This document shows positions 26,945-36,445 of a stretch of 64,000 nucleotides of DNA, piece by piece. How positions within the stretch are numbered: the first letter of the stretch is position 1; every line of letters begins with the position of its first letter. Position numbers and translations under genes: made by a program. This DNA is from Defluviimonas aquaemixtae (GTDB lineage Bacteria > Pseudomonadota > Alphaproteobacteria > Rhodobacterales > Rhodobacteraceae), in contig NZ_OMOQ01000001.1 in the NCBI RefSeq assembly GCF_900302475.1, forward strand, positions 1,550,001-1,614,000, in the 5' to 3' direction. Below the pieces are notes generated by a model that was not told where the DNA came from, searched no databases, and was given only the letters and a program-made list of their open reading frames with translations.

Positions 26945-27298
26945 ATGCCGGACCCCGTATCGACGATTCCCAATCTCGGCCCCGCCTCCGAGGCGGCCTT
27001 CGCCCGGGCTGGCATTCACACGGCCGAGGAAATCCGCGCATTGGGCGCGGACCAAGCCTACCTGAAACTCCTGAAAGCCGGAACGCGGCCGCATTTCATC
27101 GGCTACTACGTCCTCGTCATGGGTCTTCAGGGCCGGCCCTGGAATGATTGCCGGGGCGACGAGAAGAAGGCGCTCAGGGCAAGGTTCGACGCGCTGAAGG
27201 CTCAGGTCGTCACGTTGCCGGAAAAGGAAAAGGACCGCGCCCAGATGGAAGCGGTCCTCGATGAGATCGGTCTCAGGCCACGCGGCCCGGAAACTTAG
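26945..27298 (+). CDS. TfoX/Sxy C-terminal-domain protein
   Basis: A 117-residue protein made only of the TfoX C-terminal domain. It opens with [32 protein letters not shown], a helix-hairpin-helix-like pattern, then [18 protein letters not shown]. In gammaproteobacteria TfoX/Sxy activates competence genes. Stand-alone C-terminal domains are common in alphaproteobacteria and their role is not known. Its stop overlaps the end of the convergent ndk gene by 4 bases. The start at 26945 has no strong ribosome-binding site. Confidence 0.75.
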   Translation: MPDPVSTIPNLGPASEAAFARAGIHTAEEIRALGADQAYLKLLKAGTRPHFIGYYVLVMGLQGRPWNDCRGDEKKALRARFDALKAQVVTLPEKEKDRAQMEAVLDEIGLRPRGPET

Positions 27299-27717
27299 CC
27301 GACGAGTTCGAGACCCGAGAAGAAGAAGGCGATCTCGACCGTCGCGGTTTCCGGCGCATCCGAACCGTGGACCGAATTTTCGCCGACCGAGTTCGCGAAT
27401 TCCTTGCGAATCGTGCCCGGTGCGGCGTCGGCGGGGTTGGTCGCGCCCATCACTTCGCGGTTTTTCGCGATGGCGCTCTCGCCTTCGAGCACCTGAACGA
27501 CGACCGGAGCCGAGGCCATGAACTCGCACAGTTCGCCGTAGAACGGGCGTTCCTTGTGGACCTCGTAGAACTTGCCGGCCTCATCCATCGTCAGCTTAAT
27601 GCGCTTCTGAGCGATGATGCGAAGCCCCGCCTCTTCGAACTTGGCGTTGATCTTGCCGGTCAGGTTGCGGTTCGTCGCGTCGGGTTTGATGATGGAAAGC
27701 GTGCGTTCGATCGCCAT
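27295..27717 (-). CDS. ndk: Nucleoside diphosphate kinase
   Basis: The full-length 140-residue enzyme that moves the gamma phosphate between NTPs and NDPs in the cytoplasm. The start [12 protein letters not shown], the stretch [18 protein letters not shown] and the active-site His in [12 protein letters not shown] are all intact. Divergent from the ABC-F gene and convergent with the TfoX-like gene. A single-gene unit. Confidence 0.97.
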   Translation of the reverse strand: MAIERTLSIIKPDATNRNLTGKINAKFEEAGLRIIAQKRIKLTMDEAGKFYEVHKERPFYGELCEFMASAPVVVQVLEGESAIAKNREVMGATNPADAAPGTIRKEFANSVGENSVHGSDAPETATVEIAFFFSGLELVG

Positions 27718-27918
27718 GTCGGTGCCCTCGTTGTGGCGGCGCGGCAGGCCCTTCCCCCGCGCCGGATTTGGATTGCGCGCCTGCTAGCATGGGGGCTCAG
27801 AATTGAAAAGGTGCCGCTGACGCCGCCGGCCGCAGCGGCGCCCCGGACCGCGCAGTATGTGGAGACAGAACGTGAGGTGGGCTTTATCCCGATCCGTCGC
27901 TTTGCTATGCGCATCGCC

Positions 27919-29772
27919 ATGCTCAGGATCGCCGACATCACCTATTCCGTCGAGGGGCGGCCGCTCATCGAAGGGGCGTCGGCCACGATTCCCGCAGGCC
28001 ACAAGGTCGGGTTGGTCGGCAAGAACGGCGCGGGCAAGACGACGCTCTTCAAGCTGATCCGCGGCGAGTTGGCGCTCGAAGGCGGCGAGATCGCCCTGCC
28101 CTCGCGCGCGAAGATTGGCGGCGTGGATCAGGAAGTGCCATCATCCTCGACCCCGCTGCTCGACACGGTCCTTGCGGCCGACACCGAACGGGCCGGCTTG
28201 TTGGCCGAGGCAGAGACCGCGACCGACCCGCACCGCATCGCCGAGATCCAGCACCGGCTGGCGGATATCGACGCATGGTCGGCCGAGGCGAGGGCGTCGG
28301 CGATCCTGAAAGGTCTCGGATTCGACGAGGCCGACCAGCGCCGACCCTGCTCGGACTTCTCGGGCGGCTGGCGGATGCGGGTGGCGCTGGCGGGCGTGCT
28401 GTTCGCAGAGCCTGACTTGCTGCTTCTGGACGAACCGACCAATTATCTCGACCTGGAAGGGGCGCTCTGGCTTGAAAGCTACCTCGCGAAGTATCCCCAT
28501 ACCGTCATCATCATCAGCCACGACCGCGGCCTTCTGAACCGCGCCGTGGGCGCGATCCTGCATCTGGAAAACCGCAAGCTCACGCTCTGGACCGGACCCT
28601 ACGAAACCTTCGCCGCGAACCGCGCCGCGCGGATGGCGGTGCAGGCGGCGGAAGCAAAAAAGCAGGAGGCGCGGCGCGCGCATCTGCAAAGCTTCGTCGA
28701 CCGCTTCCGCTACAAGGCGTCGAAGGCGGTGCAGGCGCAGAGCCGGATCAAGATGCTCGAGAAGATGACGCCGATCACCGTGCCGGAGGAGGCCAGGCGC
28801 GTCGTTTTCACCTTCCCCGCGCCCGAGCAGCTTTCGCCGCCGATCATCCAGATGGAGGGTGCGGCGGTTGGCTATGACGGACCGCCGGTGCTGAGGCGGC
28901 TGAACCTCAGGATCGACCAGGACGACCGGATCGCGCTTCTCGGCAAGAACGGCGAGGGGAAATCCACGCTTTCCAAGCTCTTGGCGGACAAGCTTCAGAC
29001 CTGTGACGGCAAGGTCGAACGGTCCCGCAAGCTCCGCATCGGCTATTTCGCGCAGCATCAGGTGGACGAGTTGCACGTGGACGAAACGCCCCTGCAGCAC
29101 GTCCGGCGCCTCCGCCCCGAGGAGGCGCAGGCGAAGCTCCGCGCCCGGCTTGCGGGCTTCGGGCTGCTCGCCGAACAGGCCGACACGCCCGTCGCGCGGC
29201 TCTCGGGCGGGCAGAAGGCGCGGCTGTCGCTCCTTCTCGCCACGATCGACGCGCCGCATCTCCTGATCCTCGACGAACCCACAAACCACCTCGACATCGA
29301 AAGCCGCGAGGGGCTGGTCGAGGCGCTGACCGAATATCCCGGCGCGGTGATCCTCGTCTCGCACGACATGCATCTTCTGAGCCTGATCGCGGACCGCCTC
29401 TGGCTCGTGAAGGGCGGCACTGTCGTGCCCTATCCACACGATCTCGAGACCTACCGGAACGACTTGCTGGCGCGCGATGACGCGGTCAAACCCGCCGCGA
29501 GGCCGAAAACCAAAGAGGCGCTGGCGCCACGCGACACGATTCTCGCGCTTCGCTCGGACGTGCGCAAATGCGAGGAGCGGCTCGAAAAGCTCTCCGAGAT
29601 GCGCGAGAAGCTCTCGGCCAAGCTCGCCGACCCCTCGCTGTACGATGAGACGCGCATCCACGAGCTTGAGGGCTGGAACCGCAAGTTCGCGGAAATCGAA
29701 GACGCGATGGCGCGTGCCGAGGCGCTCTGGCTCGCCGCGCACGAGCGGCTTGACGCGATGGAAGCGGACTGA
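27919..29772 (+). CDS. ABC-F family ATPase (YheS/Uup group)
   Basis: A soluble ribosome-associated type ATPase of 617 residues without membrane segments. Two ABC domains: Walker A VGKNGAGKTT, signature FSGGWRMR and Walker B LLLLDEPTN in the first; GKNGEGKSTL, LSGGQKAR and LLILDEPTNHLD in the second. The linker between them carries FRYKASKAVQAQSRIKMLEKM-like charged helices. A C-terminal coiled coil (about 520-610) follows. ABC-F proteins bind the ribosomal E site and affect translation. I start at 27919 (MLRIADITYSV), where the fold begins; an ATG 12 bases earlier is possible. Confidence 0.88.
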   Translation: MLRIADITYSVEGRPLIEGASATIPAGHKVGLVGKNGAGKTTLFKLIRGELALEGGEIALPSRAKIGGVDQEVPSSSTPLLDTVLAADTERAGLLAEAETATDPHRIAEIQHRLADIDAWSAEARASAILKGLGFDEADQRRPCSDFSGGWRMRVALAGVLFAEPDLLLLDEPTNYLDLEGALWLESYLAKYPHTVIIISHDRGLLNRAVGAILHLENRKLTLWTGPYETFAANRAARMAVQAAEAKKQEARRAHLQSFVDRFRYKASKAVQAQSRIKMLEKMTPITVPEEARRVVFTFPAPEQLSPPIIQMEGAAVGYDGPPVLRRLNLRIDQDDRIALLGKNGEGKSTLSKLLADKLQTCDGKVERSRKLRIGYFAQHQVDELHVDETPLQHVRRLRPEEAQAKLRARLAGFGLLAEQADTPVARLSGGQKARLSLLLATIDAPHLLILDEPTNHLDIESREGLVEALTEYPGAVILVSHDMHLLSLIADRLWLVKGGTVVPYPHDLETYRNDLLARDDAVKPAARPKTKEALAPRDTILALRSDVRKCEERLEKLSEMREKLSAKLADPSLYDETRIHELEGWNRKFAEIEDAMARAEALWLAAHERLDAMEAD

Positions 29773-29808
29773 GCGCCCCTTGCCGAACCCGCAAGCCGCC
29801 CGTATGGC

Positions 29809-30429
29809 ATGATGATGGATACCGCTTTCCTCATCACCTCATTCGCCACGCTCTTCGTGGTCATCGACCCGCCCGGACTCGTGCCCCTCTTCATCGCATT
29901 GACACAGGGGATGGACGCCGAGCACCGCCGCCGGCTGGGGCTGCGCGCCTGCCTGATCGCGGGCATGCTTCTGACATTGTTCGGGCTCTTCGGGGAATCG
30001 ATCCTCGGATTCATCGGCATCTCGATGCCGGCCTTCCGCATCGCGGGCGGCATCCTGCTCTTCCTCACCGCGCTCGACATGCTCTTCGAGCGCCGCACTC
30101 AGCGGCGCGAGGGCCAGCAGCCCGACCCCGATCACGATCCGTCGGTCTTTCCGCTCGCCACGCCTCTCATCGCCGGGCCGGGCGCGATCGCCTCGATGAT
30201 CCTCTTGATCGGCGAATCGGGCGGCGATTGGCCCGGCACGTTGACCGTGCTCGGGCTCATGGCGGCCATGCTGATCGTTACCTTTCTCTTCTTCCTCGCC
30301 TCCACCCCGATCGAACGGCTCCTGGGCCGCACCGGGACGGTTGTCATAACCCGGCTTCTCGGGATGCTCCTCGCCGCGCTGTCGGTCCAGTTCGTCCTTG
30401 ACGGAATCCGCGGCACGGGGTTCCTCTAA
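29809..30429 (+). CDS. MarC/YhgN family integral membrane protein
   Basis: A 206-residue membrane protein with six hydrophobic segments. Family features are FATLFVVIDPPGLVPLF near the start and PLATPLIAGPGAIASMIL in the middle, two similar half-repeats. MarC was once linked to multiple antibiotic resistance, but its transport function is not settled. Three ATG codons in a row at 29809-29817 leave the exact start open. It is 36 bases after the ABC-F gene and 3 bases before the aspartic protease gene, so probably cotranscribed. Confidence 0.85.
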   Translation: MMMDTAFLITSFATLFVVIDPPGLVPLFIALTQGMDAEHRRRLGLRACLIAGMLLTLFGLFGESILGFIGISMPAFRIAGGILLFLTALDMLFERRTQRREGQQPDPDHDPSVFPLATPLIAGPGAIASMILLIGESGGDWPGTLTVLGLMAAMLIVTFLFFLASTPIERLLGRTGTVVITRLLGMLLAALSVQFVLDGIRGTGFL

Positions 30430-30432
30430 GCG

Positions 30433-31008
30433 ATGGCTGAGGGTGACGTCGCACGGCTGATCTATCTGGGACTGCTCGGCGCGGTCATCGCTGGCTATTT
30501 CCTGATGCAGAACCGCAAACAGCTCGGCAAGACGGCGCAGCAGGCGGCTGTCTGGGGGCTCATCTTCCTCGGCGCGATTGCCGTCGCCGGGCTCTGGGGC
30601 GACATCCAACGCTCGGCCATTCCGCAAGAGGCGGTGCTGCGCGGCGACCAGATCGAGGTGCCGGTCGCCGAGGACGGCCATTTCTACGTCACGGCAGAAA
30701 TCAACGGGGCGCGGGTGCTCTTCGTGGTGGATACCGGGGCCTCGGACATCGTGCTGAGCCAGCGCGACGCCGAACGCGCGGGACTTGACCCCGAGACGCT
30801 GAACTACTTCGGCACCGCGATGACCGCGAATGGACGGGTGGAGACCGCACCGGTGCGCCTCGAGACCTTCACGCTCGCCGGCATCACCGACACCAACCTG
30901 CCCGCCGTGGTGAACGGCGGCGCGCTCGACACCTCGCTTCTGGGCATGAGCTATCTCGCCCGGCACGAGGTGACGCTGACGCGCGACCGGCTGATCCTCA
31001 GGCGCTGA
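30433..31008 (+). CDS. Membrane-anchored retropepsin-like aspartic protease (clan AA, TIGR02281 type)
   Basis: A 191-residue protein with two N-terminal hydrophobic segments (about 10-22 and 36-56), then a single retropepsin-like domain. The catalytic motif is VVDTGASDIVLS and the flap-side end is TSLLGMSYLARHEVTL. One Asp per chain implies a dimer, with the active site on the periplasmic side. Substrate unknown. It starts 3 bases after the MarC gene stop. Confidence 0.85.
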   Translation: MAEGDVARLIYLGLLGAVIAGYFLMQNRKQLGKTAQQAAVWGLIFLGAIAVAGLWGDIQRSAIPQEAVLRGDQIEVPVAEDGHFYVTAEINGARVLFVVDTGASDIVLSQRDAERAGLDPETLNYFGTAMTANGRVETAPVRLETFTLAGITDTNLPAVVNGGALDTSLLGMSYLARHEVTLTRDRLILRR

Positions 31009-31090
31009 CACCGGCGGCTCTCGGCCGGTCCCCTGTTCGCGGAGGCGCCGGCCATGCTACCATCGCGCGGGTCAACGGAAGGACCCTGCA

Positions 31091-31693
31091 TTGAAGCGCC
31101 GCGATTTCTTTGCCTTCGGAGCCGCCGCCGCGGCGGCAGGTATGATCTCCAGCCGCGCGCGCGCCGAGACGATCGTGGGCGACGACGGGCTTCACAAGCA
31201 GCCGTTCTTCCTTGACAGCTTTCTAGAGCTCGGGGCCGATCTCGAAGATGCGGCGGCCGAGGGCAAGGGGCTGATCGCCCTCTTCGAGCAGCGCGGCTGC
31301 CCCTATTGCCGCGAACTGCATCAGGTCAATTTCGCCCGCACCGAGATCACCGATTTCATCCAGGCGCATTTCCTGGTCGTGCAGCTCGACCTCTGGGGCG
31401 CGCGGGCCGTTCTGGATTTCGACGGCGAGGAAATGGAAGAGCGTCAACTCGCGCAGAAGTGGTTCGTGAACTTCACGCCGACCCAAGTTCTCTTTCCAGC
31501 CGAAAATGCCGGTGCGAGCGATCTGCGGCAGGCGGAGGCCTTCCGGTTGCCTGGCTATTTCAAGCCGTTCCACCATCTCTCGGGCCTCGAATACGTCGCC
31601 ACCGGCGCTTATCGCGACCAGCCTTTCCAGCGATATCTGCAGGACAAGTTCGCAGAGCTGGAAGCGCAAGGGATCGACCCGGACGTCTGGTAG
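31091..31693 (+). CDS. Periplasmic thioredoxin-fold protein (SoxW-like)
   Basis: A 200-residue protein with a twin-arginine-like leader (KRRDFFAFGAAAAAAGM) and a thioredoxin fold carrying CPYC in EQRGCPYCREL. The cis-proline region is FTPTQVLF. It probably acts as a periplasmic thiol reductase or isomerase. The start codon is TTG at 31091: GGAAGGA lies about 8 bases upstream and no ATG is available near the signal sequence. Convergent with holC. SoxW belongs to sulfur oxidation clusters, but no other sox gene is here, so a general redox role is likely. Confidence 0.8.
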   Translation: MKRRDFFAFGAAAAAAGMISSRARAETIVGDDGLHKQPFFLDSFLELGADLEDAAAEGKGLIALFEQRGCPYCRELHQVNFARTEITDFIQAHFLVVQLDLWGARAVLDFDGEEMEERQLAQKWFVNFTPTQVLFPAENAGASDLRQAEAFRLPGYFKPFHHLSGLEYVATGAYRDQPFQRYLQDKFAELEAQGIDPDVW

Positions 31694-31721
31694 TCTCCCG
31701 AGGCGAAAGAATCCGCCCGGC

Positions 31722-32186
31722 TCACGCCCCGCTCTCGGCCTTCTTTTCCCAGCGCCCGCCCGCCTCGCTCCAGTATTGCGCGACGGCACCCGCCTGGGTC
31801 AGCGCCTTCCACTGCCCGCGCGCATGGTCGAGCGCGGTCGCGTCATTGCCGTCGAAGATCACGCAGACACGCTCGAGCCGCGCGCATTCCTCGATCGCGA
31901 CCCCGGCTCCATCCACCGACATGAGGCACTGGGCGCCGTTCGGCATCTCTTCCCCCGTCGTAAGCAGGATTGGCTGCAGGGCGTCATGCGCTCCTTCGGC
32001 GATCCCATGCGGCAGAAACGCCTCCTCCGAACCCGTCCAAAGCTTCTGGTCAAGCCAGGTCAGGCGATCCGCGTCACGGCCCCGCACGACCACATGCCAG
32101 CCGGCCTGAAGCGACTTCGACAGCAGCATCGGAAGCGTCGTCTCGAGCGGCGAGCGCGTGAGGTGATAGAAGAAAACCTGTCCCAT
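31722..32186 (-). CDS. holC: DNA polymerase III subunit chi
   Basis: A 154-residue protein that links the clamp loader to single-stranded-DNA-binding protein in the replisome. It starts GQVFFYHLTRSPLE and has TWLDQKLWTG, FLPHG and LERVCVIFDGND, all typical of alphaproteobacterial HolC. Its ATG overlaps the stop of the VOC gene (TGATG). It lies in the usual pepA-holC neighbourhood, here with one gene inserted between. Confidence 0.9.
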   Translation of the reverse strand: MGQVFFYHLTRSPLETTLPMLLSKSLQAGWHVVVRGRDADRLTWLDQKLWTGSEEAFLPHGIAEGAHDALQPILLTTGEEMPNGAQCLMSVDGAGVAIEECARLERVCVIFDGNDATALDHARGQWKALTQAGAVAQYWSEAGGRWEKKAESGA

Positions 32187-32593
32187 CAGGCCGGATGCGG
32201 GGCGAGCGGATCATAGCTGCCGAAGGACCAGATATGGCCTTCCGGATCGGCGGCGGTGAAGCTCTGGCCGCCGTAGTCCTCGTGCCTAAGCGGCAGGAGA
32301 ATTTTCGCCCCCCTCTCCTTCGCCTGCTCATAAAGGCCGGGAACGTCGCGGACCACGACATAGATCGTCGTCGTCTCGCGCCCGCCCGTTTCGGCGGGAT
32401 CGGTCATCAGCTTGTCGAACTCACCGTCCCGCGCCGGGCCGAACATGACCATACCGCCCGCATGCATAAGCTGTGCATGGACGATGTTCCCCGCCTCATC
32501 GCGATGGATGGCATGTTCGTGAAGACCGAACGCCTCCTTCAGAAAGCCAAGCGCGGCCTCGCAGTCCTTGTAGCGTGTGGCGGGGATGATCAT
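32186..32593 (-). CDS. VOC superfamily protein (glyoxalase/bleomycin-resistance fold)
   Basis: A 135-residue single-domain protein with paired beta-alpha-beta-beta-beta modules: YKDCEAALGFLKEAFGLHEH, QLMHAGGMVMFG, TTTIYVVVRDVPGLYEQAKERG and YGGQSFTAADPEGHIWSFGSY. It resembles PhnB-type or glyoxalase-like proteins. Members bind a metal and act on small molecules, but the substrate cannot be guessed. It sits 26 bases after pepA and overlaps holC, so it is expressed with both. Confidence 0.85.
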   Translation of the reverse strand: MIIPATRYKDCEAALGFLKEAFGLHEHAIHRDEAGNIVHAQLMHAGGMVMFGPARDGEFDKLMTDPAETGGRETTTIYVVVRDVPGLYEQAKERGAKILLPLRHEDYGGQSFTAADPEGHIWSFGSYDPLAPHPA

Positions 32594-32619
32594 GGCGTTC
32601 GTTCCCGGTTTCGGGGGCC

Positions 32620-34095
32620 TCAGCCCTGGCCTTCAAACCTATCACGGATTAGCCGGTCAAGCGACATAACCCCCCAGCCGGTCGCCCCTTTGGGCGCGAG
32701 ATCGGTTTCCTTCGGTGGCAGCGTCACGCCCGCGATGTCGATATGGCACCAGGGTACATCGTCCTTCACGAAACGGCGCAGGAACTGCGCGGCGGTGATC
32801 GACCCGGCGGGCCGGCCGCCGATGTTCTTCATGTCCGCCAGCCGCGATTTCAACAGCTCGTCATAGGCCGCGCCCATCGGCATCCGCCAGGCACCCTCGC
32901 CTTCCGCTTCCGCGGCCTTCAGGAGCGCGCCGCAGAGCGCGTCGTCGTTCGAGAAGACACCCGCGTTTTCATGGCCGAGCGCGATGATCATCGCGCCCGT
33001 GAGCGTCGCGAGATTGACGAGCCCGGCAGGCTTGTACCTGTCCTGCGCGTACCACAGAACGTCGGCCAGGACGAGCCGCCCTTCGGCGTCGGTGTTGATC
33101 ACCTCGATCGTGTCGCCCTTCATCGACTTCACGATGTCGCCCGGCCGCTGGGCGCGGCCGTCCGGCATGTTCTCGACGAGGCCCACGAGCCCGACGACAT
33201 TAGCCTTGGCCTTCCTCAGCGCGATGGCGCGCATCACACCTGCGACGACGCCAGCGCCGCCCATGTCCATCGTCATCTCTTCCATCCCCGCGGCCGGCTT
33301 GATCGAGATCCCGCCGGTGTCGAAGACGACCCCCTTGCCCACGAGCGCCAAGGGCGCGTCGCCCTTCTTGCCGCCCTGCCACTCCATCACGACGACCTTC
33401 GAGGGGCTCTCGGACCCCTGCCCCACGCCCAGAAGCGCGCGCATGCCGAGCTTTTCGAGCTCCTTCTCTTCCAGCACCTCGACCTTGAGCCCGATTTCAT
33501 TCATCGCGGCGAGCCGGTCGGCGAAATCCGTGGTCGTGAGCACATTGGCGGGCTCGTTGACGAGGTCGCGGGTGAACGCGATGCCCTCGGCGACCGCCGC
33601 ATATGCGGCCCATTCCGCCTCGAGCGCCTCGACCTTGGCGGTCAAGATCGTGATCGCGCCCTTGCCATTGCCCTCCGACGTGCGGTGGCGGCGGAAATCA
33701 TAGGCCCTGAGCACCGCTCCCAGCACGATGTCCGTCGTCCGTCCGTGGCCCGCCGCCATCACAGTCACGCCGTTTTCTCCAAGCGCCTTGCCGATCGCGC
33801 CGCCGGCCTTTCGCGCCTCGGTCACGCTCACCTTCTTCGGCAGCTTCACGAGCTGGACGGCCTCCGCCTCAAGCCCGGCCGGATAGGCGAGCTCCATCGC
33901 CTCGCCGGACTTGAGCTTCGTCCACGCCTTGCCCTCCATCGCGCGCGAGATCGCGCCCCGCATCAGCCGGTCGAGACGGCGCGCGAAGGCCCCGGGACGC
34001 GCATCCGGCGCAAGGATCAGCGCGATGCGGCCGCCCGCCTCCTTCAGAGTCTCGAACTCGGCGGGGCGGAACTGGATGGGGACGGTTGTCGTCAT
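32620..34095 (-). CDS. pepA: Leucyl aminopeptidase (M17)
   Basis: A 491-residue cytosolic aminopeptidase. The C-terminal catalytic domain has VGKGVVFDTGGISIKPA, EEMTMDMGGA and the signature NTDAEGRLVLADVL that supplies metal ligands. The Arg and Lys of the active site are in place. The N-terminal domain (about 1-170) is less conserved, as usual. The protein is hexameric in other bacteria. Divergent from lptF across about 125 bases. Confidence 0.95.
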   Translation of the reverse strand: MTTTVPIQFRPAEFETLKEAGGRIALILAPDARPGAFARRLDRLMRGAISRAMEGKAWTKLKSGEAMELAYPAGLEAEAVQLVKLPKKVSVTEARKAGGAIGKALGENGVTVMAAGHGRTTDIVLGAVLRAYDFRRHRTSEGNGKGAITILTAKVEALEAEWAAYAAVAEGIAFTRDLVNEPANVLTTTDFADRLAAMNEIGLKVEVLEEKELEKLGMRALLGVGQGSESPSKVVVMEWQGGKKGDAPLALVGKGVVFDTGGISIKPAAGMEEMTMDMGGAGVVAGVMRAIALRKAKANVVGLVGLVENMPDGRAQRPGDIVKSMKGDTIEVINTDAEGRLVLADVLWYAQDRYKPAGLVNLATLTGAMIIALGHENAGVFSNDDALCGALLKAAEAEGEGAWRMPMGAAYDELLKSRLADMKNIGGRPAGSITAAQFLRRFVKDDVPWCHIDIAGVTLPPKETDLAPKGATGWGVMSLDRLIRDRFEGQG

Positions 34096-34220
34096 GGCGG
34101 CTCTCCGGCGTGGTTTCGCCGGACCCTACATGGGCGCCCCGGCCTTGGCCAGATATCAGTTTTCCCCGCCCCGCGATTGAGTTAGGGATGGCTCGGGACG
34201 AGCGACGGGAGAAGGAAAAG

Positions 34221-35351
34221 GTGTCCAGATTCGACAGATACTTGCTGTCGCAGCTGATGATGCTCTTCGGCTTCTTCGCGCTGATCCTCGTCTCGGTCTA
34301 CTGGGTCAATCGGGCGGTGTCGCTCTTCGACCAGCTCATCTCGGACGGCCAGTCGGCTTGGGTTTTCCTAGAATTCACCGCGCTTACGCTGCCGAACGTC
34401 ATCCGTCTCGTCCTGCCGGTCGCGGCCTTTGTCGCCACGGTCTATGTCACGAACCGGCTATCGGCCGAAAGTGAGCTCATCGTCATGCAGGCCACCGGCT
34501 TCTCGCCTTGGCGGCTTGCCCGGCCCGTCCTGATCTTCGGCCTCGTTGTCGCGCTGATGATTGCGGTTCTCGTGACGGTGCTCGTCCCGGCAAGTCGCGC
34601 CAAGCTCGCCGAGCGGCGCGGCGAGATCGCCGAAAACGTCGCCGCGAACTTTCTGACCGAGGGTACATTCCTGCATCCCGCCGCGGGCATCACGTTCTAC
34701 ATCCGCAAGATCACGCCCCGCGGCGAGTTGCAGGATATCTTCCTGACCGATCTGCGGGCGGCGGGACAGCGCACGACCTACACCGCCCGGCGCGCCATCC
34801 TCGTGAAAGACCCCGGAGGGCCGAAGCTCGTGATGTTCGATGGCATGGCCCAGACCCTCTCGACCGAGACGCGGGGCCTCGCCGTCACGCGATTTTCGGA
34901 CTTCACCTACGACATTGGCGCGCTCATCGCAGGGCGCGGTTCTCCGGTGCCGACGGTCGAGGAACTTCCAACGCAGGCACTTATTGCGCCCGATTCCGTG
35001 CTGCTCGCCACGATGGGAACGGACGCCGCTGCGCTGCGGGTCGAACTGCATCACCGGCTCTCTCAACCGGCCCTTGCGGTGGTCGCCGCGCTCATCGGTT
35101 TTGCCACGCTTCTGACCGGCGGCTACAGCCGGTTCGGGCTCTGGCGGCAGATCGTGTTTGCGGTCGTGCTCCTGATCGTCGTCCAGTTTTTCGTCAACGG
35201 CGCGACGAGCTTGGTGACCGGCGCTCCCGCGCTCTGGCCGGTGCTCTACCTGCCCTCGCTCGCGGGGCTCGCGCTCTCCGCCCTGCTCCTTGCCTATGCC
35301 GGGCGCATCCGGAAGGTGCATCATGAATTCGCCTCGGCGGTGGCCTCATGA
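34221..35351 (+). CDS. lptF: LPS export permease LptF
   Basis: One of the two membrane subunits of the LptB2FG complex, which extracts lipopolysaccharide from the inner membrane. About 376 residues: three hydrophobic segments near the N-terminus (RYLLSQLMMLFGFF onward), a periplasmic jellyroll domain (about 140-260) and three C-terminal segments. I prefer the GTG at 34221, which has GAAGGA just upstream and gives the family start SRFDRYLLSQ; the ATG at 34188 would add 11 charged residues. The stop overlaps lptG by 4 bases. Confidence 0.9.
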   Translation: MSRFDRYLLSQLMMLFGFFALILVSVYWVNRAVSLFDQLISDGQSAWVFLEFTALTLPNVIRLVLPVAAFVATVYVTNRLSAESELIVMQATGFSPWRLARPVLIFGLVVALMIAVLVTVLVPASRAKLAERRGEIAENVAANFLTEGTFLHPAAGITFYIRKITPRGELQDIFLTDLRAAGQRTTYTARRAILVKDPGGPKLVMFDGMAQTLSTETRGLAVTRFSDFTYDIGALIAGRGSPVPTVEELPTQALIAPDSVLLATMGTDAAALRVELHHRLSQPALAVVAALIGFATLLTGGYSRFGLWRQIVFAVVLLIVVQFFVNGATSLVTGAPALWPVLYLPSLAGLALSALLLAYAGRIRKVHHEFASAVAS

Positions 35352-36445
35352 CACTGTCGTTCTACATCGCGCGCCGGTTCCTTGTGATGTTCCTGACCGT
35401 GTTCATCGGCTTCTTCCTACTGCTCTTTCTCATCGAGATGGTCGAGCAGATCCGGCGTTTCGCAGGCACCGGGCTCGGCCTTACCGCGACAGCCGAACTC
35501 GCGCTTCTCAACGTGCCGCAATCGGTTTACCGGATCCTTCCGATGATCACGATCCTGTCGTCGATCGCGTTCTTCCTCGCACTCGCGCGCTCCTCCGAAC
35601 TCGTCGTGATCCGGGCGGCGGGGCGCTCTGCGCTCAGGATGCTCGTCTCGCCGCTTCTGATGGCGCTCGTCATCGGAGCCTTCGCCGTCGCTGTACTGAA
35701 CCCGATCGTCGCGGGCACGGCCAAGCGTTACGACACGCTCTCTAACGAGTATCGTGCCGGCGAGGCAAACGTGGTCTCGGTCTCGCGCGAGGGGATGTGG
35801 CTGCGACAGGGCGGGCCGGACGGGCAGACCGTGATCCGTGCGGCGCGGGCAAATTACGACGGTACAACGCTTTACGACGCGACGTTCATCTCATTCGACG
35901 CAGACGGTCTGCCTCAGTCGCGCCTCGATGCGAGCGAGGCGCGGCTCGAAGCCGGCGGCTGGGTCCTGAGCGACGCGAAGGCATGGGAATTCGCGCAAGG
36001 CCAGAACCCGGAACAGAGGGCGCAGACGCTGGCCGAGCACCGCCTGCCTTCGGACCTCACAGCCGACCAAATCCGCGACAGCTTCGGTACGCCCGCAACG
36101 ATTCCCGTCTGGGACCTGCCGAGCTTCATATCCAGGCTCGAACGGGCCGGCTTCTCGGCGCGCAAGCACACTGTCTGGTTCCAGATGGAGCTTGCCTTGC
36201 CGCTTCTTCTGATGTCCATGGTCCTCGTCGGCGCGGGCTTCACGATGCGCCACGCGCGCTCTGGCCAGACCGGAACGATGGTCCTGCTCGCCATCGTCTC
36301 GGGCTTCGCGATCTTCCTTCTGCGCAACTTTGCCCAAGTTCTGGGCGAGAACGGCCAGATACCCGTAATCCTCGCGGCCTGGATCCCGCCCGTGGCCGCC
36401 GCCATGCTGTCATTGAGCCTCGTCCTGCACCTGGAGGACGGATGA
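35348..36445 (+). CDS. lptG: LPS export permease LptG
   Basis: The partner permease in LptB2FG, 365 residues with the same plan as LptF: N-terminal TYPE segments (SFYIARRFLVMFLTVFIGFF), a central periplasmic domain and C-terminal segments after MELALPLLLMSMVL. Its ATG overlaps the lptF stop (ATGA), and its own stop overlaps the lptD start in the same way. The subunits should therefore be made in fixed ratio. Confidence 0.93.
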   Translation: MTLSFYIARRFLVMFLTVFIGFFLLLFLIEMVEQIRRFAGTGLGLTATAELALLNVPQSVYRILPMITILSSIAFFLALARSSELVVIRAAGRSALRMLVSPLLMALVIGAFAVAVLNPIVAGTAKRYDTLSNEYRAGEANVVSVSREGMWLRQGGPDGQTVIRAARANYDGTTLYDATFISFDADGLPQSRLDASEARLEAGGWVLSDAKAWEFAQGQNPEQRAQTLAEHRLPSDLTADQIRDSFGTPATIPVWDLPSFISRLERAGFSARKHTVWFQMELALPLLLMSMVLVGAGFTMRHARSGQTGTMVLLAIVSGFAIFLLRNFAQVLGENGQIPVILAAWIPPVAAAMLSLSLVLHLEDG

